A DNA stretch of 64,000 bases from Saksenaea vasiformis B4078 (GCA_000697055.1 JNDT01001146.1:38318-102317); one strand, 5' to 3'. Positions 21,270 to 34,146 are shown, counted from the stretch's first letter. Numbers and translations are program-made. The notes: generated by a model from the sequence alone, not told the origin.

Positions 21270-22864
21270 ATGTTGAACGGCAAACAAGCTACACCTGTAC
21301 AATATCCTCTTCAATGGGTTGCTGGTTTGGACGTTGATGTGACTCCATCTGCCGCTCGTAAAACTTCTATTATCTGTACTATCGGACCAAAGACCAACAA
21401 CAAGGAAAAGCTTATCGAGTTGATCGATGCTGGTCTGAACATTGTTCGTATGAACTTCTCGCATGGTGATTATGGCGTAAGTACCTAAAATATATTGACG
21501 CGTATGACAAACCCGCCAACTATGTTTCTCGGTAGTACCACAAATCAGTTCTTGACAATGCACGTGCTGCTGCTGCCGAACGTCCCGACAAGGCCATTGC
21601 TATTGCTTTGGATACCAAGGGTCCTGAAATCAGAACCGGTGTGATGCGTGATGGCAAGGATCTGCCCATCCAGAAGGGCCATGTTATGACTTTTTCCACT
21701 GATGACAAGCACAAGGATACCTGTGACGATCAAGTCATGTATGTTGACTACAAGAACCTTTCCAAGGTCATCGATATCGGCAAGATGATTTACGTGGATG
21801 ATGGTGTGCTTTCCTTCAAAGTGCTGGAGAAGAAGGAAGACTGTGTCGTTGTCGAAGCTCAGAACAATGGTACCTTGTCTTCTCGCAAGGGTGTCAATCT
21901 TCCTGGTACAGATGTCGATCTTCCCGCACTTTCCGAAAAGGATAAGAGTGATCTCCAGTTTGGTGTCGAGAATGGTGTCGATATGATCTTTGCCTCTTTT
22001 ATCCGTCGTGCTCAGGATGTCAAGGATATCCGTCGCGTGTTGGGCGAGAAGGGTAAGCATACCAAGATCATCTCTAAGATCGAGAATCATCAAGGTGTCA
22101 AGAACTTTGATGAGATTCTTGCTGAGACGGACGGTGTTATGATTGCTCGTGGTGATATGGGTATCGAAATTCCATGCGAGCGTGTTTTTATTGCTCAGAA
22201 GATGATGATCGCCAAGTGCAACCTTGTCGGTAAATCCGTGATCTGTGCAACCCAGATGCTCGAGTCGATGACGTACAATCCTCGTCCTACGCGTGCCGAA
22301 GTTTCTGATGTCGCCAATGCCGTCCTTGACGGTGCTGATGTCGTCATGTTGTCCGGTGAAACCGCCAAGGGCTCATATCCCATCAACGCTGTCCAGACCA
22401 TGGCCAACACCTGCGAATTGGCTGAGACCGTGTTGTGCTACCCACCACTTTTCAATGAACTTCGTGCGCTGACTCCTTGGCCCACGGAGACTACGGAGAC
22501 TGTTGCTTCTGCCGCTGTCTCTGCTGCCGCCGAACAGAATGCTGGTGCTATTATTGTTCTGTCCAAATCGGGTACCACGGCCCGTCTTGCTGCAAAGTAC
22601 CGTCCATCGCAACCCATTATCTTGGTTTCTCGTGACGAGCGTGTCGTCAGACAATCCCACTTGCATCGTGGTGTCTTCCCCTATCTCTACAGAGAAGCTG
22701 CTGTTCCAGAATGGCAAGAAGATGTTGAGGCAAGAATCAAATGGGGTATCATGCAAGGCAAGAAGTATGGTCTTCTGAAGTCCAATGATCCCGTCGTGGT
22801 CGTCCAGGGATGGAAAGCTGGTCAAGGCAATACCAATGCTATCCGTGTCCTCATTGCTCCTTAA
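21270..22864 (+). CDS. pyruvate kinase
   Basis: Converts phosphoenolpyruvate and ADP to pyruvate and ATP, the last step of glycolysis, in the cytosol. Two exons: 21270-21476 and 21536-22864, split by a 59-nt intron (GTAAGT...GGTAG) after SHGDYG. The product is about 511 residues, normal for the family. Visible motifs: [14 protein letters not shown] near residue 31; [19 protein letters not shown]; the active-site signature around [15 protein letters not shown], then [27 protein letters not shown] and [21 protein letters not shown]; and a C-terminal effector domain with [17 protein letters not shown]. Codon use is strongly biased, as expected for an abundant protein. No defects. Confidence 0.97.
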
Positions 22865-24613
22865 GTCTACCTATTCCATCAAACATAGGCATGCCATTCT
22901 AGATATAGTCATCCATTTTCAATCGATCGTATTTTCTGCATCCGAAAGTCAAAGTAATAAAATGCATATTAAGAATCCTTCAGAAAGGACAGGCGTTTGT
23001 TGTATTATTGATTGTTTCTTTCACTATGTAATTACACACGAGAGAGACCGGGCTTCAACGCACCTTTGTAATTCTCCATCCTTTATTCTGTCACTACTGG
23101 CGCCAAGATCTGGATACCACTAGTTCACACGGTTTCAAACGAAGTTTGAGTCCATCAAGGCCCATCGCTTGCGTTTATTTTCGCGTATCCGCAAGCAAAA
23201 ACATACAACATAATTGTGAAGCGGCCGTTTCCCGGGGAATATAAAGTATAAACAAGAAATAAACGACTAAACTATGGACTATTGTAAATGAAGCCTCGTT
23301 TTAGTAGAAGGTGATCAGACGAACCAATTACAAACTCCTATTGTTACTCTTTTAGGAACGCTGGTCGATCACCTGTTCGTCTTCAACGAGCGATAAGTTA
23401 CATCATTGTTTAACGGATATTTCCTTAGTATCTTGCATAAATTTCACCTCGCTGGAGCGCTAAGTTTGTGGTAGTGAAGAATTGACTTTGCATCATTATA
23501 TCTCGATCAAAGGAAGCTCTTGCATGAACTTAGTTCTTCGGACGATGCTAAATTTAGAGTAGTGCAAAAAACATTCATGGTTAGTATGTGAAGCTATCTT
23601 GGATGTGATTTCGCTTTCTCCCAAGGTAAGTCTGCCAAGAAAAAGTTTCTAGAGACCGGTTGTGGCCGTGAACTGCAGAGGTCTGGAAGAGACGGAACAT
23701 CCAGCGACCTTGTGGAAGGAAGTGATGCTGAGCAGGTCGAAGTTTACTTGATTGGTATGCACAGCCCTAGACTGCTCGAGACAGACTAAACGATAGGCAA
23801 AGAGCAGAATTTCTATATTTGGCCAGTTGTAAAATCAGTATGCAACAATATGTCAAACAAGACATCTTCACAAAAAGCAAGGGCTGTCTGACAAAAGCGG
23901 TTACCATTGATGGGGAGATGCGTGCCTATTCTGAGATGCAATGCCTGTGGTATGCGCTTCAACCGTGGCATGTGTGAGGCACAAAGATATTCCACCACAT
24001 GATGCAGCGGATCCTGCAATAGCGTGTTCTCGGAGTATCAATAGCGTCTTCTATGAAAGACTGTCATCCTTTTGAAACAAAACGGCCTTCGGAACATGAT
24101 GCCGAACATAAACAAAACCATGCTCAGTAACAATCTCCTCATGCATGTTATTATATGTGTTACCTGGTTATTAATCGTGACTGACCAACGGAAGCGTACA
24201 ACCTCGCTTCCTGATAATGAACGCAAGAGGAAAGAAGGAGAGATGCATTTGTTGTACAAGGAAATAAAAACATGGCAAGCTGATTAAGCACAGCGATCTC
24301 ATTGTAAGGAATTGCGGGGATTGTTTTGTAGTTTTTGATTGCCACGCAAACTTTTGGTTGACAGGGAAATCCACAACCAGGAAGGAAGGGGGCAACCTGA
24401 CAAAGTTGGTCATATGTGTCGTACAGAGAGCAGAACCAAAAGCCGGGAAAGCCAATAGAAACACTTCAAAAACAAATTTCCTTTTCTTGCATCCTTCTCC
24501 CTTCTCTCTTCCTTTCTCTTCAATTTTTCCTTTTGCCCTTTTCTCCCGCTCCTTTTTTTTTGCCACGTTAAAAAGAACACGCACGTGTATTTTTTTAATA
24601 GAAAAACACGAAC
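22865..24613. other. intergenic region with a degenerate dispersed-repeat copy
   Basis: No gene supported. Around 23510-23600 the text TAGAGTAGTGCAAAAAACAT, then TCATGGTTAGTATGTGAAGC, resembles the dispersed repeat at 26.6, 59.2 and 63.6 kb (GCATAAAA...ATGGTTAGTAAATG), suggesting an old, eroded copy. A pyrimidine-rich tract near 24480-24570 precedes the methyltransferase gene and is probably its promoter/5' UTR. Confidence 0.35.
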
Positions 24614-26357
24614 ATGGGCGGTCAGTTAAGCAAAGAAGTTTCCAGTATTGATGGTCGACGACGACGAAAGAAAGCTTTATCAGCATTGCGGCATCAAAGG
24701 CATAAACGAGGGATGTCCAGTAGTATGAGCAGTATGAATAGCGAGGATAGTGATACCAGTATTCAAACCGGTATCAGTCGTACCCAAGAACGTGCCAAAC
24801 GCTCAGTAATTCCTGTACGTCACCAGGTCATCAAAGCCGAATCGATAGCGCCACTCTCAACTCTGGCAGCAATGGCTATGCCGATTGGTCGACCAAGAGC
24901 AAAATCGAGTAGCACCCAAAGTACATCCACCGCAACTGCCGCAGATGGCGAAAGTTTTACCTCCATTTTTACCGATGATGATTGTGGAACAAACTTTTCA
25001 TCTGTCTACTACGCAAGCTCCGTTGGATCCGGCACTTCCATTCAGACATCACTCACTACCCCTTATCGCCCTAACCTTGACGGATCAACCTCGTTTCCTT
25101 TTGAGACAAAATCAATCTCATCTCCCCTACGTGCTGCGAAAAACAGATCGACGTATGACTACAGTGTAGAAAAAGAATTCGACAGGTAAAGAAAGCAAAG
25201 CAAATTTGAAAAATGATGCTAATGTGAACAATTTGTTTTTTTTCTAACCCCATAGACAAACGCGGCAGGTAAGATCAATTAAGTAAATAAATAAAGGCGT
25301 TTCTCGGCACTAAAAGTGACTGCAGCATTACGTGATCAAGCAGATCTTTGGTGGAAATGTACAAGTCCAACTAAATAAGCCGACCAAAGTGCTGGAGAGT
25401 GCATGTGGTGTTGGTAACGTGCAATTACTTGTGCTTTTTTTTTTCTACCGTGGCATTGTTAACATTTCTGCGTTTTAGGTCTATGGGCACTAGAACTAGC
25501 TCAGGCATATCCAGATTGCAAAGTGATTGGCATTGACATTGTGCCACCAAACGATAAATCATCAGCACACTGGAACGTACTGACGCAGGCCAATGGAACT
25601 ATGCGGAAAGCCACTGCAAATTTATCCTATGAGTATGGGGATATACTAAGTCCCTTAAACTTTGATAATGATACGTTTGACTTTGTATATCAACGTGATG
25701 TTGCCACAGTAAGCCAACTTTTTTCTTTCTTGGTTGTCATGTGTTCCTGATTGTAACTATTTCAGGTGGTGCCATTCAAGCAGTGGTCAGGATTGGTTGC
25801 TGAGTTTTACCGGGTACTCCAACCAGGAGGCGCAGTGGAGATCGTTGAGCATGGTACGAATGGTAACAAATCATATTGCATTCACAAGCTGACTGTGTAC
25901 CCAGATCTTGGTTTCAAACGTCCAGGGCCCGTATCCAAACTAATCAACGAATGGTTTGATATGGCTGCACGAACGATTGGTATCAATCCTGAATACAACT
26001 CTTCGATGAAAGACATCTTGCAAAAAGCTGGCTTTGTGGACATACAGGAGAAGGTATACAATATTCCCCTTGGAGAATGGCCGCAAGATCCACGTAAGTT
26101 CTCTACTCCCCACCCCTTATTAAACAGTTTGCTAAATCAAGCATGGTTTAGTTGGACGTTCTCACGGCTTCCTTAATAAAGAACAAGTGAGAGCCACTTT
26201 CAAAGCCATGAAACGTTGGTGGCTCTCTCATATCGGAGTATCACCCCAAGAGTATGACAGAGTATGTTCAGCCGCCTTGGACGAGTTTGAGGAATATCAA
26301 ACGTGTACGACATGGAAGATATTCATAGCAAAAAAGCCTGAAATAGAAAAAGAATGA
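24614..26357 (+). CDS. class I SAM-dependent methyltransferase with N-terminal myristoylation motif
   Basis: About six or seven exons. The first starts MGGQLSKEVSSIDGRRRRKK, where Gly2 plus Ser6 fits an N-myristoylation signal, followed by a basic stretch and a ~150-residue Ser/Thr-rich region. After short introns near 25190, 25270 and 25415 the methyltransferase domain begins: FGGNVQVQLNKPTKVLESAC, then GVG and LWALELAQAYPDCKVIGIDI (SAM-binding motif I and its acidic loop). Later come NFDNDTFDFVYQRDVAT (motif II-like) and EFYRVLQPGGAVEIVEHG (motif III). The C-terminal part reads ILQKAGFVDIQEKVYNIPLG and ends EKE at 26357. The fold resembles fungal UMTA/LaeA-like enzymes. Substrate unknown. 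Membrane attachment is inferred. Confidence 0.8.
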
Positions 26358-26499
26358 GGCGCTGGTTTTCGCTTTTTTCATTCCGACTATACATACCCAT
26401 GGTCCTGTACATAACCTTTCCAAGCTCACATTCGTGCTAACTAGCATTCACCTATTTTCACTTATAATCTTTTTCACTTCAATGTAAATGCCCCGGTTG
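26358..26499. other. 3' flank of the methyltransferase gene
   Basis: Short AT-rich spacer between the stop codon and the repeat that follows; probably the 3' UTR. Confidence 0.3.
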
Positions 26500-27060
26500 A
26501 TACTGTTTATTGAATCGTTTTTACGCTACACCAAAAAATCCTTGCGTCTCTGAAGAGCAAAGTTTGCGCTAAAAAGGATCGAATATGCGGCCATCAATAC
26601 ATCAATGTTTCGTCTGAAGGTTAATCAACTTACATGAACTTGATCTTCAGCGGACGCAAAATTTATTCGGGCAGCATAGAAATAATTGATGGTTAGTAAA
26701 TGAAAGATGCTTTCATGTCTTACTTGCCCTCCGAAGGGGTATGGCCGTACGAATAACGGCCAAAGATGGGGAGGACCCAATGGCGTTGAGGCGGCCATTT
26801 CTGAAGATCTGTAGAGACTTGAAGCGATGCAATGTCTGGCGAATCTATTGCGAGAGATGGGCGATACTGAGTGTGTGTGACAACGTTTACGTACTTGAGC
26901 GAAGGGCGTAAAGCACCAACACAGCCAAGACGGTTCGGGACAGCGGTTGTGCAGCCTAAACGGCATACAGAAAACATGACTGATCCTGGATATGTAATAT
27001 AAAATTGGCATCCGTACCGGGGATGTTAAGAAGAACAAAGCCAAAGGTTTTTTTAAATAT
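26500..27060. repeat. dispersed repeat family, copy A
   Basis: Begins CTGTTTATTGAA, then a palindromic module: CGCTA...TTGCGTCTC on the left and GGACGCAAAATTTATTC..GCAGCATA on the right (about 26519-26680). ATGGTTAGTAAATGAAAG follows, then a middle part with CTTGAAGCGATGCAATGTCT and ACCGGGGATG. The same order of motifs occurs near 47.1, 59.1 and 63.5 kb. It has no intact ORF. Confidence 0.7.
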
Positions 27061-27430
27061 GCATCACTTTCCGTTATGAGACATTCTTTTTGTGTGAGAT
27101 AAAAGGAGCCTATCTTCAACACTTTTTGCATAAGACGACGGAATTCTGTTTCTGAGACACCGTCTGTATGAGTCAAAAGAACTCGATCACTGATTCATCT
27201 TTTGCATGAGACGATGGTACCCTACTGCCGACCACGCCTTTCGTGTGAGATAAAAAACAGCGTACCTTTCACACAACTTTTGGCATGAAGCAAAACTATC
27301 CGATCACTGATATGAGATAAAGGCTACTATCTTTAACACGGGATAATCGTGTCCCATCTTTAACACATCATTGTATGAGACAATGAAACCCTGTCTCTGG
27401 CACATCTTTTGCGTTAGATGATGGGAAGCT
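27061..27430. repeat. degenerate tandem repeats
   Basis: Loose repeats of 40-50 bp share ATGAGAC, GTGTGAGATAAA and CACATCTTTTGC. They correspond in position to the tandem GAGACATTTTTACTGCTT units that end the other copies of the dispersed repeat. Confidence 0.45.
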
Positions 27431-28609
27431 ATCAACGGCGCAAACGTAACATGGAACAGTATGACACCCAAACCATAGCATCGGATAAACGTAAAAAAAA
27501 ATTACTTCAAAACGCAGAGTTTATCTTGAAGTAACGCCGAATAGTTTCAAATCGACGCAGAATCATAGGAAAAGCCGTGTAAAAAAATTTATCACGCGGG
27601 CTAAGTAAACCTCAGCCAAGGCTTATTTACTTTGTTTGCCCCAGATATTTTAATTCAATAGCATATCGACACAGACTACTGTTCTATAGACCTTTTTGTA
27701 TATGTGTGTCCAAGTGTGTATGTTTACTATTTGATGTCTGATGTTAAAGGATAAGTTTCTACACATCGACATTACGTGCACAGTAGTCTTTCGCCGTTAA
27801 CCAGTAAATTGTAGCACAGTGGAGTAGCTAAACCGCTCATATGAATCACATGCTATGCAGAACTGATTGGAAGGGAGATCCACGTATAGGGATGCCGATA
27901 ACAGTCAAGATGAAATCACAATTACCCGCGACGTTAACGCTTAGACTTGTGAATATGCATAAGTTGTTTAATAAGTAATTCGTCAAGTTAAAATATCAAT
28001 AAGATGAGTGTTGTAACTACGACGTGGCGCCAAGACTGCATCTAGCGTGCGCGCTCGTTCATTCGGATTTCTGACTTCCTTTATCTATCCAAAGTACAAC
28101 ACCAGTAAACTCGAAAACTAGTAGTTGATAAAAAATCCAGAGCTAGATGAAAATCGTAGTCAAAGGGCTACATCTAAGATTGCCTCAATTGGACAAGCTT
28201 CGTTTTGGAGTATCACACAGACCAATCGTCCAAGACTTCATCTACTCATGGTCGCACTTGACTGTTTTCCCTGGAGTCATCAAAACGGCAGGGGTAATAA
28301 GGTATACGGCGTTGAACTGCGTTAGCAAGTCAAGTTGTCATAAGTAAAATCCCCACACTAGCACGGTTTCACCTGTATTGCACATGGAGAAAACTAATTA
28401 ATCTAGGGTTGCTGAAGTATAATCGATGTCCTGTGTGATGCGGTTTGGTATTTATTTGTATCTTATAGACGTACAGTGTACCACGTCCGGGTTAATCACA
28501 AGGTTCGCACTATCCATCCCCAAGATCTCTACATCACATATTGACTACGTTATAGTTGATATCCCTTTTCCTTGGACATCTATAGGATGTCCATATGAAG
28601 ACCTATAGT
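27431..28609. other. intergenic stretch
   Basis: Nothing recognisable. AT-rich, short ORFs only. Confidence 0.35.
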
Positions 28610-31508
28610 CTATTTTCCGATATACCTTGTTGCGGTTCTATTCAAACCATCTGTGAGCCGTCGCCACATTTTTCTGAGGTGCAACTGTTTCGCCTTCGCT
28701 TGAGCTATAGAGCTGCCTAAGCTAGCGGCCTGCTCATAATAATAAACTGCCATGCTGTAACTTTGATTTACACCTTTTCCATCTCTGTACATATCTCCAA
28801 GTTTTCCTTGTGCCTCGACATTGTTTCGATCAGCTGCTTTTTTATACCATTCAGTCGCTTCACTGTAATTCTGATGCACGCCTTTTCCATCTCTATACAT
28901 ATCACCGAGTCTGGCTTGTGCTTCAGGATGGTAACGACTAGCAGCTTTTCTGTACCACTCGACAGCTTCATCATAGTCTTGCTCTTCCCCTTTCCCATCT
29001 CTATACATATCTCCAAGTCTGATTTGCGCTTCAGAATCGGAACCGTCAGCAGCTTTTCTATACCATTCAACGGCTTCATTATAATTTCTATCCACGCCTC
29101 TTCCGTCTCTGTACATATCTCCAATTCTGACATCTGCACCGGTACCGTTATGCTTGGCGGCTTCTCTATACCATTTAAGTGCTACAGTATCGCTTTGATC
29201 CACGCCTTTTCCGTTTCTGTACATATCTCCAAGTCCGACTTGCGCTTCGACGACGCCACAGTCAATAGCCTTTAAGTACAGTTTAACCGCCTCTTTGTAT
29301 AATCTAACTGCCTCGTGCTGGCATTGATCCAAATCTGTACATATCTCCAAGCCTGACGTGTGCATCGGCATTGTCTTGAGAAGCTGATCTTCTGTACCAT
29401 TCAATCGCTACATCACAGCTTCGATCTACGAATTTTCCATGCCTATACATATCACTGAGTTTAACTTGGGCCTCGGTATTACCTGATTAGCTACAGCTTG
29501 GTAGCATTTGAATGCTTCAGCATAGCTTTGATATACTCCTTTTCCATCTCTATACATGTCTCCGAGTCTGACTTTTGCTTCAGCATTGTTCTGGTCGCTC
29601 GTGTTTCTGTACCACACTATGGGAAACCCGGTTCCTGATCGACTACTTTTCCTAAGTAAAAAGGTAGTCCATGAGGAACTGGGGTGGTACAGGTCCCTGA
29701 TAGACTATGTTCTTACTTAGGAAAAGTAGTCGATCAGGAACCGGTTTTCCATAGTGCCATTTAACCGCTTCTTTGTCATTCTTACACACTCCTTTTCCGT
29801 AATAATAAGCATCTCCTAAGTGTCTCTTGGCGTCCGCACAGCCCTGCTTTGCGGAGACGCTGAACCATTCGAACGATTTAGTGTAATCACGGGCAACGCC
29901 CTGACCACTACTGTACATAAGTCCTAGGTAGTTTTCTGCTATAGGGTCATTACGGTTTACCGCCTCCTTTAGCCATTTAAGAGTTTCCGTGTAATCTTGA
30001 GGAATACCGATACCATCTCTATACATAATAGCAAGGTTTATCTGTGCAGTGCTGTCATCGCTTTCAGCAGCAACTTTAAACCAGTCAAAAGTCTTCATAT
30101 AGTCGATTTTTACACCTATGGCATTGGTGTACATGCACCCGAGGTTGTACTGTGCTTCCATGTGATTTTGAGCTGCTGCTTTGTTAAACCACCTGAATGC
30201 TGAGAGAATATTGTTCTCGATGCCTTCACCCAACAAATACATCACCCCGATGCTGTACTGTGCATCACTGTCGCCTTGGTGAGCAGCTTTTTCAAACCAT
30301 TGTCGCGCTATAGAAACGTCCTTCTCAACGCCTCTGCCATGATCGAACATTACTCCCAGGCTGTACTGGGCTTTTGGATTTCCTTTTGTTGCCGCTTTCG
30401 CAAACCATTCAATCGCTGTCGTATAATTTTTCTGGACCCCACTACCACTCTCATACATGACTCCAAGGCAGTTTTCTGCGTCGTCGTTCTTATGGTCTGC
30501 TGCTTTTGTGAACCACTCCAGTGCCTTCACATAGTCCTGATCAACACTGTTACCAGACATATATATCATCCCAAGACGGTGTTCTGCGTCCGAACCACCC
30601 TGATCCGCCGCTTTTTTGAACCATTCAAGTGCCATTACATGATCTTGATTGACTCCTTCTCCACACATATACATCGTCCCGAGATGGTACTGTGCATCGC
30701 AATTGTTCTTCTCAGCCGCCTTTTCCAACTATTCAACGGCTTTGGTATAGTCTTGCGCCGTCCCTTTACCATCGCTGTACATACAATCGAGGCGATATTG
30801 TACTCTGCTGCTATCTGTCCAGCAGCTTTTAGAAACCGCTTGAACGATTCTGAGAGGTCTTGGGCTACTTGCTTTCCAATCATGTGCATAAGACCAAGGT
30901 TATACTGCGCATCGACATCATTATGGTCAACCGCCCTCGCAACCTGGTCTCAGACTTCGATATAATTGAGGTCGACTCCAAATCCTTTTGCATACATAAG
31001 CCATAGTCGATGGCGTGCGAATGGATCTTCGGAAAAATGTATTGGTCTGTAACTTTTAGCTATCTCTATGGAATGGTGCTTGGTATGATTCGCTTGGTCA
31101 TAGACACCTGGCCCTAGAAAACGCTCATGAAGTGTATTTTTGAATGCATTTTCAACAAATATTTTCATATTGTCCGGTAAGAGATAGTAGGATGGCACAG
31201 GTCGTTTGAGTCTGATAATTGCTGGTTTCGCATGATTTGACTGTACCCATCGTTCAATGATAGCTTGACTGATAGACAATGAAGAACGATTGTCCGCTTC
31301 AAATAGAAGAGATGCATTGCCGCTTATCACAGATGCCAGATCGATATTGTAAGCCTTTACGAGCTAGCTCTACTATATCACCAATAACTTTATAGCGATG
31401 ACCACTTCGAATGGCATATTCAATTGCGTATTTCATTGCGGTTTCGCTATCCTTTGGGAACCCCTTTGCTTCCAGATATCTCGCAAGGTCTTTATCGCAT
31501 TCAACCAC
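28610..31508 (-). pseudogene. Sel1-repeat protein gene, disrupted
   Basis: Sel1-like repeats are ~36-residue alpha-hairpins that serve as protein-binding scaffolds. About 17 repeats are readable. The upstream nine are of the type DAQYHLGTMYMCGEGV...ALEWFKKAADQ. The downstream set is strongly homogenised (RLGDMYRDGKGV...EAVEWYRKAA). The C-terminus is basic (KMWRRLTDGLNRTATRYIGK). Breaks: TAG where a Trp codon is expected (AVE-stop-LEKAAEKN, near 30730); TGA after LNYIEV near 30950; frame changes near 30830, 29460 and 29330; and a 142-bp MITE at 29615-29756. Upstream reading segments continue to about 33.9 kb. Sequencing error cannot explain the MITE, so the gene is interpreted as dead. Confidence 0.8.
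29615..29756. mobile_element. 142-bp palindromic CACTA-type MITE inside the Sel1 gene
   Basis: Starts CACTATGGGAAACCCGGTTC and ends with the reverse complement, GAACCGGTTTTCCATAGTG. The arms of about 44 bp (29615-29659 and 29713-29756) differ at about three positions around a ~53-bp loop. CCA flanks both ends (29612-29614 and 29757-29759), a 3-bp target duplication. CACTA ends plus 3-bp duplications are the hallmark of the CACTA/EnSpm superfamily. Reading across one flank copy rejoins the Sel1 repeat in frame. Confidence 0.85.
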
Positions 31509-31761
31509 GATTTTTCCACCTAGGGAACTCTAATGAGTACCTGTTCCTTGGTATAACAAAAAGCATTTACCCAGCACTATTTCTGAGGGATGAAAGGATC
31601 CATACGTGTGAAATACTCTTCCGAGCTTGTCATATACCTGTTTTTCGGAAGATAACCCAAGCGCAAGTCCAACACTGTTTAAAAAAGGGATGGTTGCTCG
31701 CACACCACTATGAAGAAATAGCTATAAATGACGTTACACCCATAGAGCTTCACCGGTTCGT

Positions 31762-33896
31762 TCAACGTACTTCATAACATGAGGCATACATCACCAAGAC
31801 ACGTGTACTGACAGGGACGGTCTGTCGCCTCTCGTATTCGGGACACTGGATCATTAGATGCGTTCGAAACGTAGGGTCAAACATTGTGCTAATGTACAAG
31901 TTCCTTTCGTTCAAACTTCTGTTTTCAAATGTCTCAATAAATATCTTATCCTTGCGTTGGAGGTGCTTCGAGATAAACGTGTATTGTTGTCCAGGCAGGA
32001 TATCATCCACGTCAAGAGTCGCTGAACTTGCTAGTTGTCCATCAGGTTTAATTCCTCTGTTCCAATAATGGACGAGCATATTGGGAACGTCGAACTGTGA
32101 TGAATCGAGCGGCCGTGTTATCCGCAACCCGAGGCGAAATACAATACTGGCATTATTAGGTTGGTTACTTAGGCTTGCTGACAGTGCTGCCACAGAAACC
32201 GACGGTAAAATAGGATCATTTCCTGGGTCATAGATACTATGTGTAAATACGGTAACTGAGAGAAGCATAAATTCACAAGCTTGTCATGTCCTGCATCATC
32301 AGCTATTTCACACTGCAAAATTATTTGATCGTGTAGGTGCACATAATTGTCTGTACTCTCGATATGCTGTTTCTCAGTTGCTTAGGTTTGAGCGGGGCTG
32401 CAATTCGGAACAATCCTCCTGGCAATTTTTGGAAATGTGAATTAAATTAAATATGTATGGGCATAATGTATCATTCTTGGACTAATGTTGGGGACAGCTG
32501 GGTAGCAACGACAGTCAAATTCTGTCCACACAGATCAGCAGGGAGTGTCTGTTGCTCGTCGATAGAGTGCGCTAGTTTCAATAGAGATAGAAACCATTTT
32601 TCGTGTCTTCCAAGTACGTATTCAGAATTGAGGCATGTTAGTTGTACATACGCTGTATCGCCATATGTCATAGGTATATGATTACGATGTGCAGATTTTG
32701 GACTAAAACTGATTGTTGCAGGATGGACACAATCCTCGTACGGATCTTTCGTCAATTCATGCGAATCAACAAAGCAAAGCACATGTCCTATAATATCGAA
32801 AGAAGTAAGCAACGTTATTTATCTCAATAATTCTCACTTTTCTGCAGTACCTCGTTGCCTTTCTGTTGATTTGCGATGGTTTTATTTTCTACATATGGGA
32901 AGTGACACAGACATTGGTGGCACCGACTAGCGTCCAACTTGATTGGAGAAACCTCCGTAGGGCAGTTGTAAATCACGTAACTGTTGTCTTGAAGCTCGTT
33001 TTCGTAAACTTCTTTCACTTGAACCCGTTCGCATTCGTCAAGAATATAGTACAGAGGTTTCAATCCTTTCAGCTGGATAATCACCGGCCGGGACTTGATG
33101 GACTCTTTCCAGATTTCTGGTCCTGTTGCGAAAAAAATGTCTGGATCACCACCTATTGCAACACTTAAAACCTTTCTTACGCCGGAAGTTCGAAGTACCT
33201 TTTATGAACCACCTCTCAAATTCCTTAGCGTACTCCGTTACGACTTTACTCTGGCATTTTGGTGCTTCACCTTGTCTGGAGGCGATTCTACCGCCTTGGG
33301 AAATATTTAATACTTGTTTCTACGTATTCAGTATGTATTATACCTAGTAGCACACTTGAAGGGTAATAATATCCAAATCGTTCAGATGCATCTCGCAATG
33401 CGCGATATTTTTCTTTGCTTGTCTTGGAATTCAGCGAATTTTTAATTGTTTCTCTGAATTCGGCGCTTACTGCGAGATAATTGGAAGATAAGCGAACCTA
33501 GATGAACCTTATTTGTGTGCTACTTTGCTGAAAACCTTTCAGCCCTTTTACCTCTGCACAAGAAATATACGAGGTCAGATACTCTACAGGTTCGTTCTCT
33601 TTTGATGATTGAATCCCCTTGCGAAGGTTGCAACTACTACTGGCGGCAATGTCATAAGCAAATGTCTCTGGGAAGAAGTCGTGGAATTCATCATCTAAGG
33701 ATAATCCAGCGTCGATTCCCTCGGTGTCTATAACTCTTATACATTCGTGTTCTACGAGTAGTTCATTCTTTATATATCGATGGATGATATTATAGACATT
33801 CTCTTCATTACATTTGAGTTGCATTGCGGGATCCCTAGCCATTTGCCCATCATATTGAATGCCGTAAGTGCGGTGATGGATAACTGCGGAGCACAA
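31762..33896 (-). pseudogene. fragmented ORF series upstream of the Sel1 repeats, possibly Hsp70-like
   Basis: Several minus-strand reading segments have protein character but are separated by stops. The first includes AVIHHRTYGIQYDGQMARDP; a T-Y-G-(V/I) motif after a short hydrophobic stretch is reminiscent of the end of the ATPase domain of fungal Hsp70-like proteins. Then come LKGLKPLYYILDECERVQVK, WFLSLLKLAHSIDEQQTLPA and LHVDDILPGQQYTF-like text near 31950-32050. Position and strand suggest this was the N-terminal part of the Sel1-repeat gene. The Hsp70 comparison is weak. Confidence 0.35.
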
Positions 33897-34146
33897 ATTC
33901 GCATCGAGCTTATCATAAAAGCAAAGTTAGATATATGCAGGTAATAAGTTCTTTATTACTTTAGTCAACGATGGGATGTCTTTGTCGTCCTGCAACGCCA
34001 TTGAAAAGGGAAGAAAAGAGGTATATCATTTTGGTCACGAATTTGCTTGTTTAAATCTCGGATTGTTGCCGTCTAAATTTCAGTCGAGCCCATAATTTTA
34101 TTGCAAAACGTGTAAATAAAATCAAAGTCAGTAACAGAAAGATAAG

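Noticed and set aside
21545..22093. 182-residue minus ORF and others opposite pyruvate kinase
   Set aside because: Shadows created by the strong codon bias of the pyruvate kinase gene.
29997..30965. Plus-strand ORFs across the Sel1 region
   Set aside because: They are antisense shadows of the 108-bp Sel1 periodicity and have no features of their own.
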